Source: Burkholderiales bacterium
Lineage (GTDB): Bacteria > Pseudomonadota > Gammaproteobacteria > Burkholderiales > Burkholderiaceae_C
Length of the DNA stretch: 64,000 nt
NCBI GenBank assembly: GCA_016703325.1
Contig: JADJCH010000002.1
Span: forward strand, 1-64,000
Direction: 5' to 3'
Shown here: positions 17,301-24,619 of the stretch, piece after piece
How positions within the stretch are numbered: position 1 is the first letter of the stretch
Layout: each line of letters opens with the position of its first letter
The notes under the pieces: generated by a model
The model's input: the letters and a program-made list of their open reading frames with translations, nothing else
The model's database searches: none
What the model was told of the DNA's origin: nothing
Translations under genes and position numbers: made by a program

Positions 17301-18260
17301 CCCCTGGCCAGTGCCCTCGGCGCCACGCTGCCCCCGCTGCCCGCCCCGCCGGCCATGTTCCTGTCTGCCCGCATCGACCACACCCTGAGCTTCGGCAGCG
17401 CCGGGAGCATCGCCCTCAATGGCGAGATGCGCTTCGTCTCGGGCGACGTCTGGAACCGCAGCAACCTGGGCACCGCGGACGATGGCCTCGGCTTCACACC
17501 GGGCATGCGCTTCAGAGGCCAGGTCACGCTGAAGGCCGGCGCCGCGACGATCGTCGGCGATGCGACCGGACGCTTCGACAAGAATGGGCTCAGCCTGACC
17601 GTCAACGTCCACCTGCACATCCCCAAGACCACCCTCTCGGCTGCAGACCTGGCCGGGTCACTCACTGGGACACTGCTCGGCGCCAGCGCCTTCCCGAACT
17701 TGGCGGAGGCCACCTTTGAAGCCAACGGCCAAGCCAGTCTTGACCTGCGCATCAGCCCCGCCGCCTTCAGCTTCACCGCTACCGCCAGCGACCTGGAGGG
17801 GCACCTCACCGTGCACAGCGATTTGATTGAGCGGATCCCTGAGGTGGTATCCACCACCTGCGACTGGGCTCTGGACCTTTTCGAGTCGGCGAAGGATGTT
17901 GTAGAAGAACTCGTCGATGGCGCCATAGCGGTTGCCAGGGCGCTGCTCGGCGATCCGGACAAATCCACGGTGGACAAGGTGGAGATCAGCGTCTTGGGCG
18001 TCGTCATCGGCGAGTACAAGAAGGTCTGTGACCAGGTAGAGGAACCCCTCAATCAGCCCCTGCCGAGCAACGTGAGTTTTGATTTTCCAGACTCAGGCGC
18101 CCAAGGTTCCAAAGCCAGCGCGTCGATCACCCTGAACTCTTCCACGCTACTGCCGAAGATCCAACTGAAAGTTATCAACACAAAACCCGGCGAAGCGCAG
18201 AAGTCGTTTACATGGGGGTTTGATGGATTAATCAGATTGCCGGATTGGTTTGGGGCGTGA
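11394..18260 (+). CDS. Giant 2,288-residue beta-rich protein of unknown function
   Basis: A single uninterrupted 6.9-kb frame, translationally coupled to the phosphoesterase gene. Most of it alternates short amphipathic strands of the form LxLxLxxxF/LxxVxL with Pro/Gly/Asp turns, such as GPLPLDIAQAGLKIRIPLDG near residue 490. A Pro-rich hydrophobic stretch lies near 1110-1160 (LIVLFPWSLAPGLLQPFPPY). An Ala-rich helical segment is near 1290-1340, and another beta-rich part closes the protein. No signal peptide, no catalytic motif recognised. The pattern reminds me of the uncharacterised DUF6603-type giant proteins and of repetitive lipid-binding beta-groove proteins, but I cannot verify either. 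The last 450 bases drop visibly in GC content, matching the genes that follow. Expression of so large a protein suggests a structural or scaffold role (inference). Confidence 0.75.
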   Translation: MSSASPLAEFKSLTLSRTGAGQASVRAEGQLGPLLVALGVGPADPAGPPALPTALIAQLKSELAAAPTLPGTPGAAGSAGTAESPTLARITSVVARLEDSLGDADAVWLTLGSAAGHDAAHWVAAWTPDHVDLLGIQHLSGLPLQLPGLTGRGNAWLFIGLRLRGQGDRLNAEATDVLLTAGIEATSTCGIGLLNYARATGQLTLALTVGRLPAVADLLDRPALLLEAASQGELQLLLQGAAGGNLLGLPVDAGHRTYVFGKGHSPAGSTSFTLDQIRVQDSLDIRGGLPAGLATLHLDLDASFENVRLDRADASDITLALQGTARLDLNLAATPACPSGFRGALDAEVHIHHDPDGEDRLAFSLASQSAGSVRPRPGDLRVDLPTGDLLLTLRRPASDTSLPWRLAWRSQVVVPWGTLAFGLRKVMQCLPGADGGAGFGNADMPGWRVTLLAELNTPSPFAELSLELVETRHAEAFTATAAVLYQGRLGPLPLDIAQAGLKIRIPLDGVGAIQAEGQAVATSAWERIGAQDLLPQFADTLCRFELAPSPEGDLPMLRLVIAGDLPAIRLPLPGRRPIDLLKPDRFELDLGPTLRLRARLTAPAGESLARTLHRTLGLPNQCSALMDALAGTRATLEVRLPGLSSAQDSRNPTPGFRIELDAPDAPWLDLFETFTGRGAASTAAPTRTEAPRNGRLVQHSATHKIQSPPGGGPLAIRPGRLTVAVGLPATGPELHLSVTIQVRVLGETFDAGLFLDLEAQQPSLRLAAGVNDPITLRIPAPLPGRVNAEPMVADILADLYPGSPSAQRRAEARAIVDQWNQLFALNIADGDQPLMVFELRNVQLRFGLGQNGVEVGASGAVQIIQLPPIVDAVMPLPGPRAVLGATATSVYIEIQSPLAGDEAQVKPLFSIPLAPAGTTGINGDRLPSDQALDLYFGGFTFGYSWAPSSIQVAVKAGVGIPQLLLDVADLSPIAVRVPRGEPGIPSAWVDVEVLQPTAAAPPIPKVNIKFGDTGRPHSQNRGFEQVLQIPHVPDPNRPLGPPLVRQMDLVVEYGREFSIIPITPLLLPGIVLDWGLQVGPSEVTDPAGKVTPVDPLLRLQFRQMQFYLLPAPLIVLFPWSLAPGLLQPFPPYSLVGVLGLFPLLAIPAIDVYTGAPLPQPDGSRDQAVQLLARIPGVIRIEAGLSRPQPSLPIPALLELAMLGQRILAGDVADLTLREGSPIHDISYLEAEFEVDLPFLDFFDPSLRKRGPAGQPPAFPIKVQQRVGLGDVLGGLLPVIKPVFQAVADTRQAAADAGAAAAAAAGSAIKRGQDAVDATLKALKTQLLNLDRRQADLVRMVPIRARRLHHHTAAGFALPGLVGVSFDCRFALCLLTPEELQDELRLYHEGLRPATRRISDPSLPAAGGTPAPAPLPPPVLVLPVDLGGRFTSVLNDNTPSAALRNKAQGRLKSAGSAAKAQGAAINQSLAALRRITPDKPGLRQAWLRTLGVPKDGGTKAVRLWATGGTTFPETDLRDLLTAEIAARNSLQTKLEFSFIRHADALAADWANDAIQFVAPTAVPTARAVLTPTPAVPLTPTPSLPAAAALLTGRIQLGNLTLLKNKIGTALGSSVTLRPQLAERVAARAQLAVTDTATSADLDRIKAGLIDDFKRLIQEDALVGQKVQLRATDAPAATLEMVCGLAGSAWTSRVAARSNLRSVAHLDLRLVGPRLGGALKPPSVTSAPPAGSGPRRKSLGFALRCRGLDGTPLPETTFMQPVSQASPLYDVVLRNGDYLLRLFAPLASAPGPVPSPSGPAGTTAAAQQLRKEFKLPATVTGLEPDLPGKARRLRARLLVQERFSITPAKPPLSPRLEYGKDFHRSSLFWTAGDPALGHGSPAPSPLFELAAPPNASAPALPGSHGRLNLADLLVAEHQPGKAPTYLTTDRPALLAGLDITLMTALGGSGTGLAQNFVARFRGLVMPDDAHSPLASALGATLPPLPAPPAMFLSARIDHTLSFGSAGSIALNGEMRFVSGDVWNRSNLGTADDGLGFTPGMRFRGQVTLKAGAATIVGDATGRFDKNGLSLTVNVHLHIPKTTLSAADLAGSLTGTLLGASAFPNLAEATFEANGQASLDLRISPAAFSFTATASDLEGHLTVHSDLIERIPEVVSTTCDWALDLFESAKDVVEELVDGAIAVARALLGDPDKSTVDKVEISVLGVVIGEYKKVCDQVEEPLNQPLPSNVSFDFPDSGAQGSKASASITLNSSTLLPKIQLKVINTKPGEAQKSFTWGFDGLIRLPDWFGA

Positions 18261-18345
18261 CGGCTCCACAGCGAGGATTTCATCAGCAAAAACTCAGAGT
18301 CTTAGTGCGAAATAAACCAGGTCCACCCCGTCGAAAGGATGAATC

Positions 18346-19398
18346 ATGACCACCCCCGCCGTTCTGAGCGTCGCAGACACAAGCAGCTTGCAAGCAGCCC
18401 TGGAGAGCCTACGTACTAAATCATCGATCTGGTCTGATCTTGTCCTGAACCGACGTGCGGAACGAAGGAACAAGGAGTGGCTGTCCGCCAAGGGAATTCA
18501 ACACCCACACATCGGATTTGCGTGGGATGGCGATGACAACGCAACGGGTGACTGGTATCCCCAGGGCATCACGGGACTGCGCAGTAGCTCATCTGCAAGT
18601 GAAGAAAAATACATCCTTGTAAGCTGGTACGGAAAGGAGTCCGCCGCCCACAAGGGGGCCAGAATATCTTTCATCGATGTAGGAGACATGGACAACATCA
18701 AGTACAGACACGTATTGTTGGTCGAGCCGAGCAACGACGACCTGGTATACAAACCAGTAGAAATCCATGCGGGTGGACTTGCCTCGCTGGGGAATACAAT
18801 CTACGTTGCCGACACCCACCTTGGTGTCAGAACATTTGACGCCAGCAGGATATTCAGCGCAGAGCCGGATCCAAGCAAGTCGAAGTGTGGCGTCCTCAAT
18901 GGATATGCCTACGGCTTTGATTACGGCTATATCCTGCCCCAGTCGTCTGCCTACAGTATGACGATGAGTGCCGACGATGGCAAACAGGGTTTCTCCTACC
19001 TATCCATGGACTGGACCGATTCAAACCGGCCTACTCTGTTGACAGGAAACTATCACAGGGAAAATGACGAAAAATATCACAATCCGCCACCCAAGAATGT
19101 CTGGTGGAACATGGCTGGCAACAGGATCACATCCGCCCGCAATTCACTCATTCATTGCAAGTTGCAGATACAAGGGAGCGTCTCATTTGGCGGTAGCGTC
19201 TGGTTGAGCCGCAGCGGCAGCGAAGCCACCAGGGCACTCATCAAGATAGCCCTGACAACAGGCCGCTCAAAGGAATTCACATGGCCATACGGCTGCGAGG
19301 ATCTTCATTTTTCACCAATCTCTAAAAATATATGGTGCCTGACCGAACATCCGGACAAGAGATTCGTATTTGCAGTGAAGTCGGAAGAATACCAATAG
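18346..19398 (+). CDS. Uncharacterised 350-residue protein, beta-propeller-like
   Basis: Strand-rich, with motifs GDWYPQGITGL near residue 65, YILVSWYGKE near 88, ISFIDVGD near 105, YRHVLLVEPS near 118, HAGGLASLGNTIYVADTHLG near 143 and a WPYGCEDLHFSP segment near 312. This order of WYPQGI, LVSWY, YRHVLLV and HAGG..YVADT is one I associate with uncharacterised, propeller-like proteins of actinomycetes and fungi; no function is known to me. No signal peptide. It lies 85 bp after the giant gene in the same direction and its GC content is far lower than the chromosome, like the two genes after it. Probably co-transcribed with the giant genes, though no promoter or terminator was recognised in the gap. 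Confidence 0.65.
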   Translation: MTTPAVLSVADTSSLQAALESLRTKSSIWSDLVLNRRAERRNKEWLSAKGIQHPHIGFAWDGDDNATGDWYPQGITGLRSSSSASEEKYILVSWYGKESAAHKGARISFIDVGDMDNIKYRHVLLVEPSNDDLVYKPVEIHAGGLASLGNTIYVADTHLGVRTFDASRIFSAEPDPSKSKCGVLNGYAYGFDYGYILPQSSAYSMTMSADDGKQGFSYLSMDWTDSNRPTLLTGNYHRENDEKYHNPPPKNVWWNMAGNRITSARNSLIHCKLQIQGSVSFGGSVWLSRSGSEATRALIKIALTTGRSKEFTWPYGCEDLHFSPISKNIWCLTEHPDKRFVFAVKSEEYQ

Positions 19399-19527
19399 AA
19401 CAGGAACAGTCACCTTACATGCCGAGGTGTTTGAGCATACAGCCGTGTCGTGTGGCTCCAGATCGGCTAAGCCGGGAGTGATCGCCTCATCTGAAGGTGA
19501 GCATTAACCATTGACGGGAAATTAGTA

Positions 19528-22053
19528 ATGGCCACTATCATCAACCTTCCTTTGTCAACGCGCCTCCTGCGCGGTGTTGAAGCTCTTCGCAACGCAGGGC
19601 TGAAAGCCCAGCTTCAGGATCGCCTGGAACAGGCTTTTCGTGACGCCAATACAGGCTTGCTGAATCACAAACGCGGGAATGTCTTTTACGTTGACGAGAA
19701 CGGCACGACCGTGGTGATTGGGCAGGATCGATTGGAAGCCCTCTTGAAAAGCAGCTCCCGGCCTGGAGGCGCCATTTACGCCTCACCTCTGTCACGGGTG
19801 GATGGCGCCTTTGAAGGCGGGGGGGCCAAGGGATTCTTCTTTCTCGGTGCCGCACACGCCTTGGCCCACACCGGCGTGTGGTTTGACCGCGTTGCAGGGA
19901 CTTCCGCTGGGTCCATCTGCGCTGCACTGGTAGCCGCGGGATACAGAGTCGATCTGAACTATCAAGTTGATGTACTGACCCATCCAAGAGGCGTCCCGCT
20001 CAAGCCAAGCAGCAAGAATTCCCTGAACAAGATCCTCTTCGAAGATGAGCTCGCCGGACTGCCGGATTTCGAGGAACGAGATGATCCGAACATAGCCGGC
20101 AGCTGGTCTCAGAGAGCGCTGGAGGCCGTACTGCAGGAAATCCCGTTCTTCAAGGAACTGGAGCAACTCGAGAACGCGCTTCTGAAATCCAAGGTCGAAT
20201 TGACGGACCCCATTAATGAAAGCATGTCTGCCGTCGATCAAGCGGTCGCTTTTCTTGAATCGAACCCCATTATATCAAGCATTGGAGCTGCGGAGCTGCA
20301 CAATATAAGAATTGCCCGAGAGGCAGTGACGCAGACAACACAGAAGGCGGAAGATGCCGCCAACGCAGTTATTTCTGATCTGCAATCGAAGTTCAAGAAA
20401 CTATTTTCAGTCCGACCGACTACCTTGAGCACCGAGGTTATCAAGATGCTGCTTAGCGATGACTTTCCGGAAACAGGGGTGCAACATGAGTCCATTCGAG
20501 CCGTCTACCGGTTGCTTGAGCATGGCGGATTCTGGACAGGCGACCGGTTGCGGGACTGGTTGGAGCGACACATCAGGGTTATGGTTCCAGGGCGCAGTGC
20601 GGAGAATGGGTATGTCGCATTCAAGGACCTTCCCATGGATCTTTGCGTGACCGCCGTAGACGTTGGACGACCTGGTGGACAAGGCCCACGCCCCAGTCAC
20701 TCCCAGGTTCTTTACTTCTCGAAGAAGTCGACACCAAACTACTCCGTATCGGAAGCGGTGCGGCGATCGGTGAGCCTGCCGTTCTCGTTCTATCCAAAAA
20801 CTCTGGAGGAGAACAACGGCAGCCCGGTATCAAGTGGGCACGCAGGCAATCTATTGCTGGACGGCGGCTTTCGAGTCAATTTACCTATCGGAGTTTTCAG
20901 AGATACAGAGAACCAAGTTATGCCTGACAACTATGACACCAACGGGAAGCCAAAAAGGGTATTGATTGCTTTCAATCTCGACGATCTGGACGAGGCACCG
21001 CCACGACCAGATGGAGTCCCCTACCCTGACGTTCCAAAGCCGATATCATCAATATTTCAGACCGGGTCCGAATTGATTGATGAAGCGATCGAGGCATTCA
21101 AGGACGGTGGCGAGGCCTTGCAGGCGGCCATTGTCACCAGAATTCGCGCCAGCGGGGTAACTGGCGCCATGCTTGGTGAAGCGATCACAGAGGCTCTGGA
21201 AGAGGGCCTTCACCCAAGGCTTCCCGAAGGAGGTGGGTTCGAGCGCATGTTGCCATCACTGCGGCAAGTTCTCGACTATGGCCAAGGTGGTTCAGCCGAA
21301 CAGCAGATTGTTGACTTACTGGCGATAGCCGACAAGGTACTCCCAATCAACATACCTGTGCTTGATCCTGTTCCAGGTGACAATCGCGTTGGCGGACTGG
21401 ACTTTGGTGTACCGAAGATCACAAAGAAGTGGTGGTGTCACAGCGCCTGGATCAGTATGACAAGGGCGTTGGATAACCTAGACAAGGTTGCCGGCAGAAC
21501 ACTTGGTGACGAGCGTTTTAAGATCAACTCCGCGCTGCAACCGTATCTGCACGAGCTTGTCATCCAGCCGTCTGCCACGTCGGCAGTGCAAGTCGTGCCA
21601 CGAGCTTGCTACGGGGATACGCTGTTCACTGATCGTTCCGGAATGAAGGTTCTCCCTGCAGCCAAGTCTTCGGCCGCCCTTGGCTACCGGTTGAAAGACA
21701 CCGCCGGTGTGGTGAGATATCTGGGGCCGGGGTCGTTCTGGGTCAAGAGGCGTCATGCGGATCGAAACGCGACGGCGCCGATCACTATTGCCGTCAATCT
21801 TCCTGTTCGTCTGTACATCCTCTATCCTGAGGGTCTAGATTTACCGATCTCATTTGCGAGAACCATGTGGGTCAAGCGGGAAATGCAGTTGGCGGCCATC
21901 GATGAAACTGCGTCGGTTCAGAACCCGGAATTTGTTGTTTTGGCCATGTACAGCAAGGACTTTCCGGCCGGCAAGATCGAGTTGCCAAGCCTCGGAACTG
22001 ATGGAACAACCGGCCACGTCTACAACTATACGATTCTGGTGATGGCCCGGTAG
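19528..22053 (+). CDS. Patatin-like phospholipase, 841 residues
   Basis: Predicted acyl hydrolase with a Ser-Asp dyad. The oxyanion-hole motif GGGAKG is at 97-102, the nucleophile elbow G124-T-S126-A-G at 124-128, and the catalytic Asp in D445-G-G. About 320 residues separate elbow and Asp, much more than the usual 150-200; the extra part is helical with Glu/Lys/Ala-rich stretches near 200-290. A C-terminal region of about 200 residues (from roughly 640) has no recognised family. No signal peptide, so it would act in the cytoplasm or be exported by a specialised route. Low GC content. Stands 129 bp after the preceding gene and 184 bp before the likely start of the pentapeptide gene. Patatins occur both as secreted effectors and as membrane-degrading defence effectors; which applies here is open. 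Confidence 0.88.
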   Translation: MATIINLPLSTRLLRGVEALRNAGLKAQLQDRLEQAFRDANTGLLNHKRGNVFYVDENGTTVVIGQDRLEALLKSSSRPGGAIYASPLSRVDGAFEGGGAKGFFFLGAAHALAHTGVWFDRVAGTSAGSICAALVAAGYRVDLNYQVDVLTHPRGVPLKPSSKNSLNKILFEDELAGLPDFEERDDPNIAGSWSQRALEAVLQEIPFFKELEQLENALLKSKVELTDPINESMSAVDQAVAFLESNPIISSIGAAELHNIRIAREAVTQTTQKAEDAANAVISDLQSKFKKLFSVRPTTLSTEVIKMLLSDDFPETGVQHESIRAVYRLLEHGGFWTGDRLRDWLERHIRVMVPGRSAENGYVAFKDLPMDLCVTAVDVGRPGGQGPRPSHSQVLYFSKKSTPNYSVSEAVRRSVSLPFSFYPKTLEENNGSPVSSGHAGNLLLDGGFRVNLPIGVFRDTENQVMPDNYDTNGKPKRVLIAFNLDDLDEAPPRPDGVPYPDVPKPISSIFQTGSELIDEAIEAFKDGGEALQAAIVTRIRASGVTGAMLGEAITEALEEGLHPRLPEGGGFERMLPSLRQVLDYGQGGSAEQQIVDLLAIADKVLPINIPVLDPVPGDNRVGGLDFGVPKITKKWWCHSAWISMTRALDNLDKVAGRTLGDERFKINSALQPYLHELVIQPSATSAVQVVPRACYGDTLFTDRSGMKVLPAAKSSAALGYRLKDTAGVVRYLGPGSFWVKRRHADRNATAPITIAVNLPVRLYILYPEGLDLPISFARTMWVKREMQLAAIDETASVQNPEFVVLAMYSKDFPAGKIELPSLGTDGTTGHVYNYTILVMAR

Positions 22054-22237
22054 GACTTACAGCCATCGAAAACTCTGGTAGCTGATGGGTGCCAAGGAGA
22101 TGGAACCAATATGCATGCCATCTCCTGAATTTTCACTTATGCACCCACTACCAGAGAGACGCCACTTTCAAATGGCATCCTCATTTGAACAGCGGAATCT
22201 TGGTGCCTTCCATCCAAATTTACTCACAGGCCCAGAT

Positions 22238-23695
22238 ATGTCAGACAATGAAATTGTGCCTCTAGCGGATCTGGCGCAGCAGATCGGAATCAAAACTGAT
22301 GACGCACTAGATTATATCAAGAGTCTCGGGATTGAACCCCTTCCCCGCATCCTTCCAAACCGATCAGAGGTCACCCTATCAGTTACGCACGAAGAGGCCA
22401 ATGAAGCCGTGAAATTATGGGTCAATCAATGGGTGGAACACAAACGAAATCTGGATTATCTGGCGAACACCGATCATGTAAATGTACTGATGCAGGGCGT
22501 GAAGAATTGGAACCGATGGCGAATGGAGAACCCTGATGTCCGTCCTGATCTTCGCGGAATATGGATCACTGGAGCAGACTTCAGCAGGGTCAACTTTAGT
22601 CATGCAAACCTTCAGAACGTCAATTTGTATCAAGGTCACTATGTGGACGCAGACTTCAGCGCCGCAGACCTCACATATGCCGGACTAGGAGATGCAACGC
22701 TTGGGAATGCCAAGTTTATCGGAACAAATCTTCAGAACGCCAACTTAATGAAGGCGCATCTTTACGGAGCAGACTTCACGAGCGCCGACTTGCGCGGCGC
22801 AAAGCTCTACGGCGCAAATCTGCAAAAAGCAAATCTGGGAGAACTTGTCCTCGCAGGGCAATGGCTTGAATCAGCCAACTTAAAGGAAGCAAACCTCAGT
22901 GGGTCGGACCTCAGCAACGCCAACTTGCGCGGAGTAAACTTTCATGGAGCGAACCTGAGCAATGCCACTCTATGTGGCGCAGATCTCCAAGGTGCCCAAC
23001 TCATTGGCGCCAATATCGACGGCGCCAATCTCGATCATGCGTTGGTTTATGGCACCGCGACATGGGGATTGGAGGGAACCCCAAAGAGCCAGCAAGGTCT
23101 CGTCATTTCGTCGGCAACTGAAGGACGATTGACAATCGATGACCTTGAAGTTGCGCAGTTCATTCACCTGCTACTTCGAAGAGAGAAGATTCGAAACATA
23201 ATCAACACAGTCACCACCAAAACCGTACTCATACTGGGTCGATTCACTGACGAAAGAAAATTGATACTGGAAGCAATTGCAGATGAGCTAAGAAATATTC
23301 AACTCGTACCAGTGATCTTCGACTTCGACGGTCTCGTCACACGGGATCTCACTGAAACAATAAAGATCCTTGCAGGAATGAGTCTCTTCGTCATTGCCGA
23401 TGTGAGTAGCCCAAAATCGATTCCACTTGAACTACAGGCAATAATTCCAGATCATCATATCCCTGTTGTGCCGATAATCGAAAAAGGTGAGGATCCTTTC
23501 TCGATGTTGGATGATTTTAAGCAGTACCACTGGGTGCTTCCGCTACTGCAGTATCCATCAATCGCAACACTCCGAAGTGTTTTTGGCAAGGCTGTCGTAA
23601 AACCGGCGTTAGCAAAACACTATGAGCTTCAGCAGCAAAAATCAAAGAAGATGAATATGAGGTCGGCAGAAAGTTACCTCGATGATGACCTTTGA
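22238..23695 (+). CDS. Pentapeptide-repeat protein with TIR-like C-terminal domain
   Basis: 485 residues from ATG 22238 (MSDNEIVPLADLAQQIGI); an in-frame ATG at 22085 would add 51 residues but lacks a convincing reason. Residues 1-60 look like a small helical domain. About 105-285 are A(D/N)LxX pentapeptide repeats (ANLQNVNLYQ, ADLTYAGLGD, ANLSGSDLSN and so on), which fold as a right-handed quadrilateral beta-helix. About 335-450 form a Rossmann-like domain (TVLILGRFTDERKL, LVPVIFDFDG, LFVIADVSSPKSIPLELQAI) resembling the TIR/nucleoside-deoxyribosyltransferase class often fused to pentapeptide repeats. Catalytic NADase competence cannot be judged. Low GC content. Last gene of the low-GC block and probably of the operon. 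Confidence 0.75.
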   Translation: MSDNEIVPLADLAQQIGIKTDDALDYIKSLGIEPLPRILPNRSEVTLSVTHEEANEAVKLWVNQWVEHKRNLDYLANTDHVNVLMQGVKNWNRWRMENPDVRPDLRGIWITGADFSRVNFSHANLQNVNLYQGHYVDADFSAADLTYAGLGDATLGNAKFIGTNLQNANLMKAHLYGADFTSADLRGAKLYGANLQKANLGELVLAGQWLESANLKEANLSGSDLSNANLRGVNFHGANLSNATLCGADLQGAQLIGANIDGANLDHALVYGTATWGLEGTPKSQQGLVISSATEGRLTIDDLEVAQFIHLLLRREKIRNIINTVTTKTVLILGRFTDERKLILEAIADELRNIQLVPVIFDFDGLVTRDLTETIKILAGMSLFVIADVSSPKSIPLELQAIIPDHHIPVVPIIEKGEDPFSMLDDFKQYHWVLPLLQYPSIATLRSVFGKAVVKPALAKHYELQQQKSKKMNMRSAESYLDDDL

Positions 23696-23963
23696 CCAGG
23701 ATCCTCTGGAGTGAATTGCCATTGTGTTTGGGCGGTGAGCTATACTGACCGTTGAAATGCCAGCCCGACGCAGCCTTACCGCTCTCAGATTATCGACATG
23801 CAGGTCATCCAGTTCATCGCTGCACTTCACAGCCTTCAATTCGCATCAATTTCATGGAATTCGGAGCATGCGCAGGTCCATTTCGTTCGAATCGGAAGAC
23901 TGGAAACAGCGTTTCCGGAGTTTTTCAGGGTCAGCGCCACTCCCCTGTGCCCATCGTGGGCTT

Positions 23964-24006
23964 GAAACGCCCGGGAAACGCTGTGGCAACGCCCCATCGG
24001 GAAAGT
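23964..24006 (+). promoter_or_regulatory. Candidate SARP operator copy C, before the SnoaL-like gene
   Basis: Heptamers GAAACGC (23964-23970), GAAACGC (23975-23981) and GCAACGC (23986-23992) with 4-bp spacers give an exact 11-bp period. Eight bp later comes GAAAGT (24001-24006) in the -10 position, a weak hexamer. The preceding CTT is also shared with copy B. A reversed copy of the heptamer (GCGTTTC) lies at 23909-23915 inside a GGAAAC/GTTTCC palindrome. The rest of the 364-bp gap 23696-24059 holds no supported gene. The leader would run about 47 bases to the ATG at 24060. Confidence 0.6.
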
Positions 24007-24059
24007 GGTGGACACCGGGGCTGCGGCTCCAAACTGAACCCGCCACAAAGGAGCGCCCC

Positions 24060-24485
24060 ATGAACCCGTCCGAGTCCGCCGCCATCGTTCGACGTTATGT
24101 GGAAGCCTGGAACGCCCACGACGCTGCGGCCATCGTGGCCAGCTTTGCGCCCGGCGGGACCTACCAGGATCCGGTCACCCAGCAGCCGATCGGTGGAGCG
24201 GCGCTGCAGGGTTTCACGCAGGCCTGCCTGGACGCCATCTCAGAGACGCGGTTCGACTACCGCATCGACGCGGTCAGCGACACGCTGGCCTACATGACCT
24301 GGGTCTGGACCGGCCGCCACACCGGCGCCTTCAACGGCATCCCGCCGACGAACCAGCCCGTGCGGGTGGAGGGTGTGGATGTCGTGACGCTCGATGCCGC
24401 CGGGGTGAAGACCATCGTCGGCTACTACGACAGCGCCGAGGTGCTGCGCCAGCTGGGCATGAAGCTGGTGCCGCAGCCGGCCTGA
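24060..24485 (+). CDS. SnoaL-like (polyketide cyclase-like) protein
   Basis: 141 residues of the NTF2-like SnoaL fold: a helix IVRRYVEAWNAHDAAAIVA, then TYQDPVTQQPIGG, and strands ending TIVGYYDSAEVLRQLGMKL. SnoaL-type proteins cyclise polyketides, but most relatives are small isomerases, hydrolases or orphan binding proteins, so the substrate is open. AAAGGAG stands 6 bp before the ATG at 24060. Operator copy C stands about 70 bp upstream. Next comes a monooxygenase-like gene in the same direction, a pairing that recalls polyketide tailoring, but no polyketide synthase is present in the window. Confidence 0.8.
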   Translation: MNPSESAAIVRRYVEAWNAHDAAAIVASFAPGGTYQDPVTQQPIGGAALQGFTQACLDAISETRFDYRIDAVSDTLAYMTWVWTGRHTGAFNGIPPTNQPVRVEGVDVVTLDAAGVKTIVGYYDSAEVLRQLGMKLVPQPA

Positions 24486-24619
24486 GGCTTGATGCCGCCC
24501 GGCAGGCGACCCCAACGCCCAGCGCGATGTTCATGGACCCGGGGCACGGCCGGGTCCTGTGCCCGATCGACCGGTGTGCTGCCGTGCCCAAACCGGTCCC
24601 AACGAAGCAGGAGACCAGG

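Noticed and set aside
24535..24557. Hairpin GGACCCGG / CCGGGTCC between the SnoaL-like and ABM genes as a terminator
   Set aside because: No T-tract and the genes appear to be one unit; noted only as a stem.
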